Assembly (NCBI RefSeq): GCF_013155125.1
Contig: NZ_CP053564.1
Location: forward strand, 255,501 to 319,500
Direction: 5' to 3'
From: Pseudonocardia broussonetiae
Lineage (GTDB): Bacteria > Actinomycetota > Actinomycetes > Mycobacteriales > Pseudonocardiaceae
DNA: 64,000 nt
In this document: positions 63,282 through 64,000 of the stretch, one piece after another
Numbering within the stretch: the first letter of the stretch is position 1
Layout of the letters: the number at the start of each line of letters is the position of its first letter
Translations under genes and position numbers: made by a program
The notes under the pieces: model-generated
What the model was told of the DNA's origin: nothing
The model's input: the letters and a program-made list of their open reading frames with translations, nothing else
Database searches by the model: none

Positions 63282-64000
63282 ATGGACGTCGTCGAGTTCC
63301 GGCCCACCCCCGACCAGTACGCCTGGACCTTCGGCGGGGTCGCGCCGAGCCACCGCATCCGCCCCGGCACCGTGCTGAAGCTGTGGACCGAGGACGCGTT
63401 CTCCGGTCGCCTGCAGCGCACCACGGACATGCCGTCGCAGGTGCTGGACATGACGCAGGTCAACCCGCAGACCGGCCCGTTCTTCGTCGAGGGCGCCGAG
63501 CCGGGCGACACGCTCGCGATCCACATCGTCGACCTGACGCCCGCGCGCGACTGGGCCGCGTCGACGACGATCCCGTTCTTCGGCGCGCTCACCCACCCGT
63601 CGACGCTGCACGAGCCGCTGCCCGAGCGGACGTGGATCTACCAGCTCGACCGGGCCGCGGGCACCGTCCGGTTCGAGTCGGCCGCGCTCACCCTCGACCT
63701 GCCCCTGGAGCCGATGCTGGGCACCGTCGGGGTGGCGCCGCCCGGGCGCGAGGTGCGGTCGAGCCTGGTGCCCGACACGTTCGGCGGCAACATGGACACC
63801 CCGGAGATGAAGCCGGGCACCACCTGCTACCTGGGTGTCAACGTCGAGGGCGCGCTGTTCTCCGTCGGGGACGGGCACTACCGGCAGGGCGAGGGCGAGA
63901 GCTGCGGCACCGCGGTCGAGGGCGCGATGGACGTGACGCTGATCGTCGAGCTGATCAAGGGCGGCGCGCCCGCGTGGCCCCGTCTGGAGCACGACGACCA
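63282..64000 (+). CDS. Acetamidase/formamidase family protein (3' end outside window)
   Basis: FmdA/AmdA-type amidase releasing ammonia from small amides; 239 residues visible, with no stop before the window edge. Signature segments are GNMDTPEMKPGTTCYLGVNVEGALF, GDGHYRQGEGESCGTAVEGAM and VEGAEPGDTLAIHIVDLTPA near the N-terminus. Full-length relatives are about 300-420 residues. It follows the IclR gene after 43 bp on the same strand and may share control, though amides have no obvious link to the pob/pca route. Confidence 0.88.
   Translation, partial: MDVVEFRPTPDQYAWTFGGVAPSHRIRPGTVLKLWTEDAFSGRLQRTTDMPSQVLDMTQVNPQTGPFFVEGAEPGDTLAIHIVDLTPARDWAASTTIPFFGALTHPSTLHEPLPERTWIYQLDRAAGTVRFESAALTLDLPLEPMLGTVGVAPPGREVRSSLVPDTFGGNMDTPEMKPGTTCYLGVNVEGALFSVGDGHYRQGEGESCGTAVEGAMDVTLIVELIKGGAPAWPRLEHDD

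Overview
The window reads as chromosomal DNA of a high-G+C actinobacterium, most plausibly Pseudonocardiaceae (Pseudonocardia-like). The evidence is extreme third-position G+C, frequent GTG starts, tight 1-4 bp coding overlaps, and actinobacterial hallmark families: an mIHF-type nucleoid protein, F420-type FDOR proteins, DinB/mycothiol-type enzymes, FHA-ABC exporters, an ECF42 sigma factor, RHVDL-type leader peptides and a glutathionyl-hydroquinone-reductase-like GST. The genus call is inference. I saw no rRNA or tRNA gene, insertion sequence, prophage or CRISPR array.

Layout. 0.1-13 kb: an LCP cell-wall ligase, then two paralogous DcuS/DcuR-type two-component systems, each divergent from a carboxylate transporter (DctA; TctCBA). 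Between them lie an orphan mIHF gene and an RdmC-like hydrolase. 13-16.5 kb: a DinB-type protein, a ParA-like ATPase translationally coupled to a small unknown protein, and a DUF1684 protein. 16.5-19.3 kb: a sulfur-scavenging block in which two 23-codon Cys-containing leader peptides precede an SfnG-type dimethylsulfone monooxygenase and a DszC/MsuC-type monooxygenase. 19.3-24 kb: a UPF0016/GDT1 manganese exporter fused to a methyltransferase-like membrane domain and preceded by a yybP-ykoY manganese riboswitch, then a thiolase and an HtrA protease. 24-30 kb: a leftward run of DUF998, DGPF/YCII protein, ECF42 sigma factor and CoA-transferase, with a double-FHA ABC exporter upstream. 30-36.7 kb: a fused acyl-CoA dehydrogenase, TerC, TetR, an acyl-CoA ligase and a DUF385-hemerythrin fusion. 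37-42 kb: a coupled MBL/DedA/membrane phosphodiesterase operon and a phosphofructokinase. 42-48 kb: two MFS exporters, a thioesterase, HxlR and small enzymes. 48.3-58 kb: an 1856-residue single-chain acyl-CoA carboxylase, a GH3 lipoprotein-like hydrolase, a KAS III enzyme with a large unrecognised N-terminal domain, and a PhaB-like reductase. 58-64 kb: a Xi-type GST, GtrA, and a 4-hydroxybenzoate/protocatechuate operon (pobA-pcaH-pcaG) divergent from its IclR regulator, then the start of an acetamidase/formamidase.

Themes. Metabolism leans to scavenging: dicarboxylate and tricarboxylate uptake, organosulfur oxidation, aromatic acids, and fatty-acid or sterol-like CoA chemistry. The carboxylase, KAS III and reductase could together make malonyl-CoA, acetoacetyl-CoA and 3-hydroxybutyryl-CoA; this is a hypothesis. 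Outside the genes the most striking signal is at the 3' ends. Almost every junction longer than about 20 bp carries its own inverted or tandem repeat. Three are members of one palindrome family with conserved outer arms and covarying inner arms, and several others are 17-43 bp tandem units.
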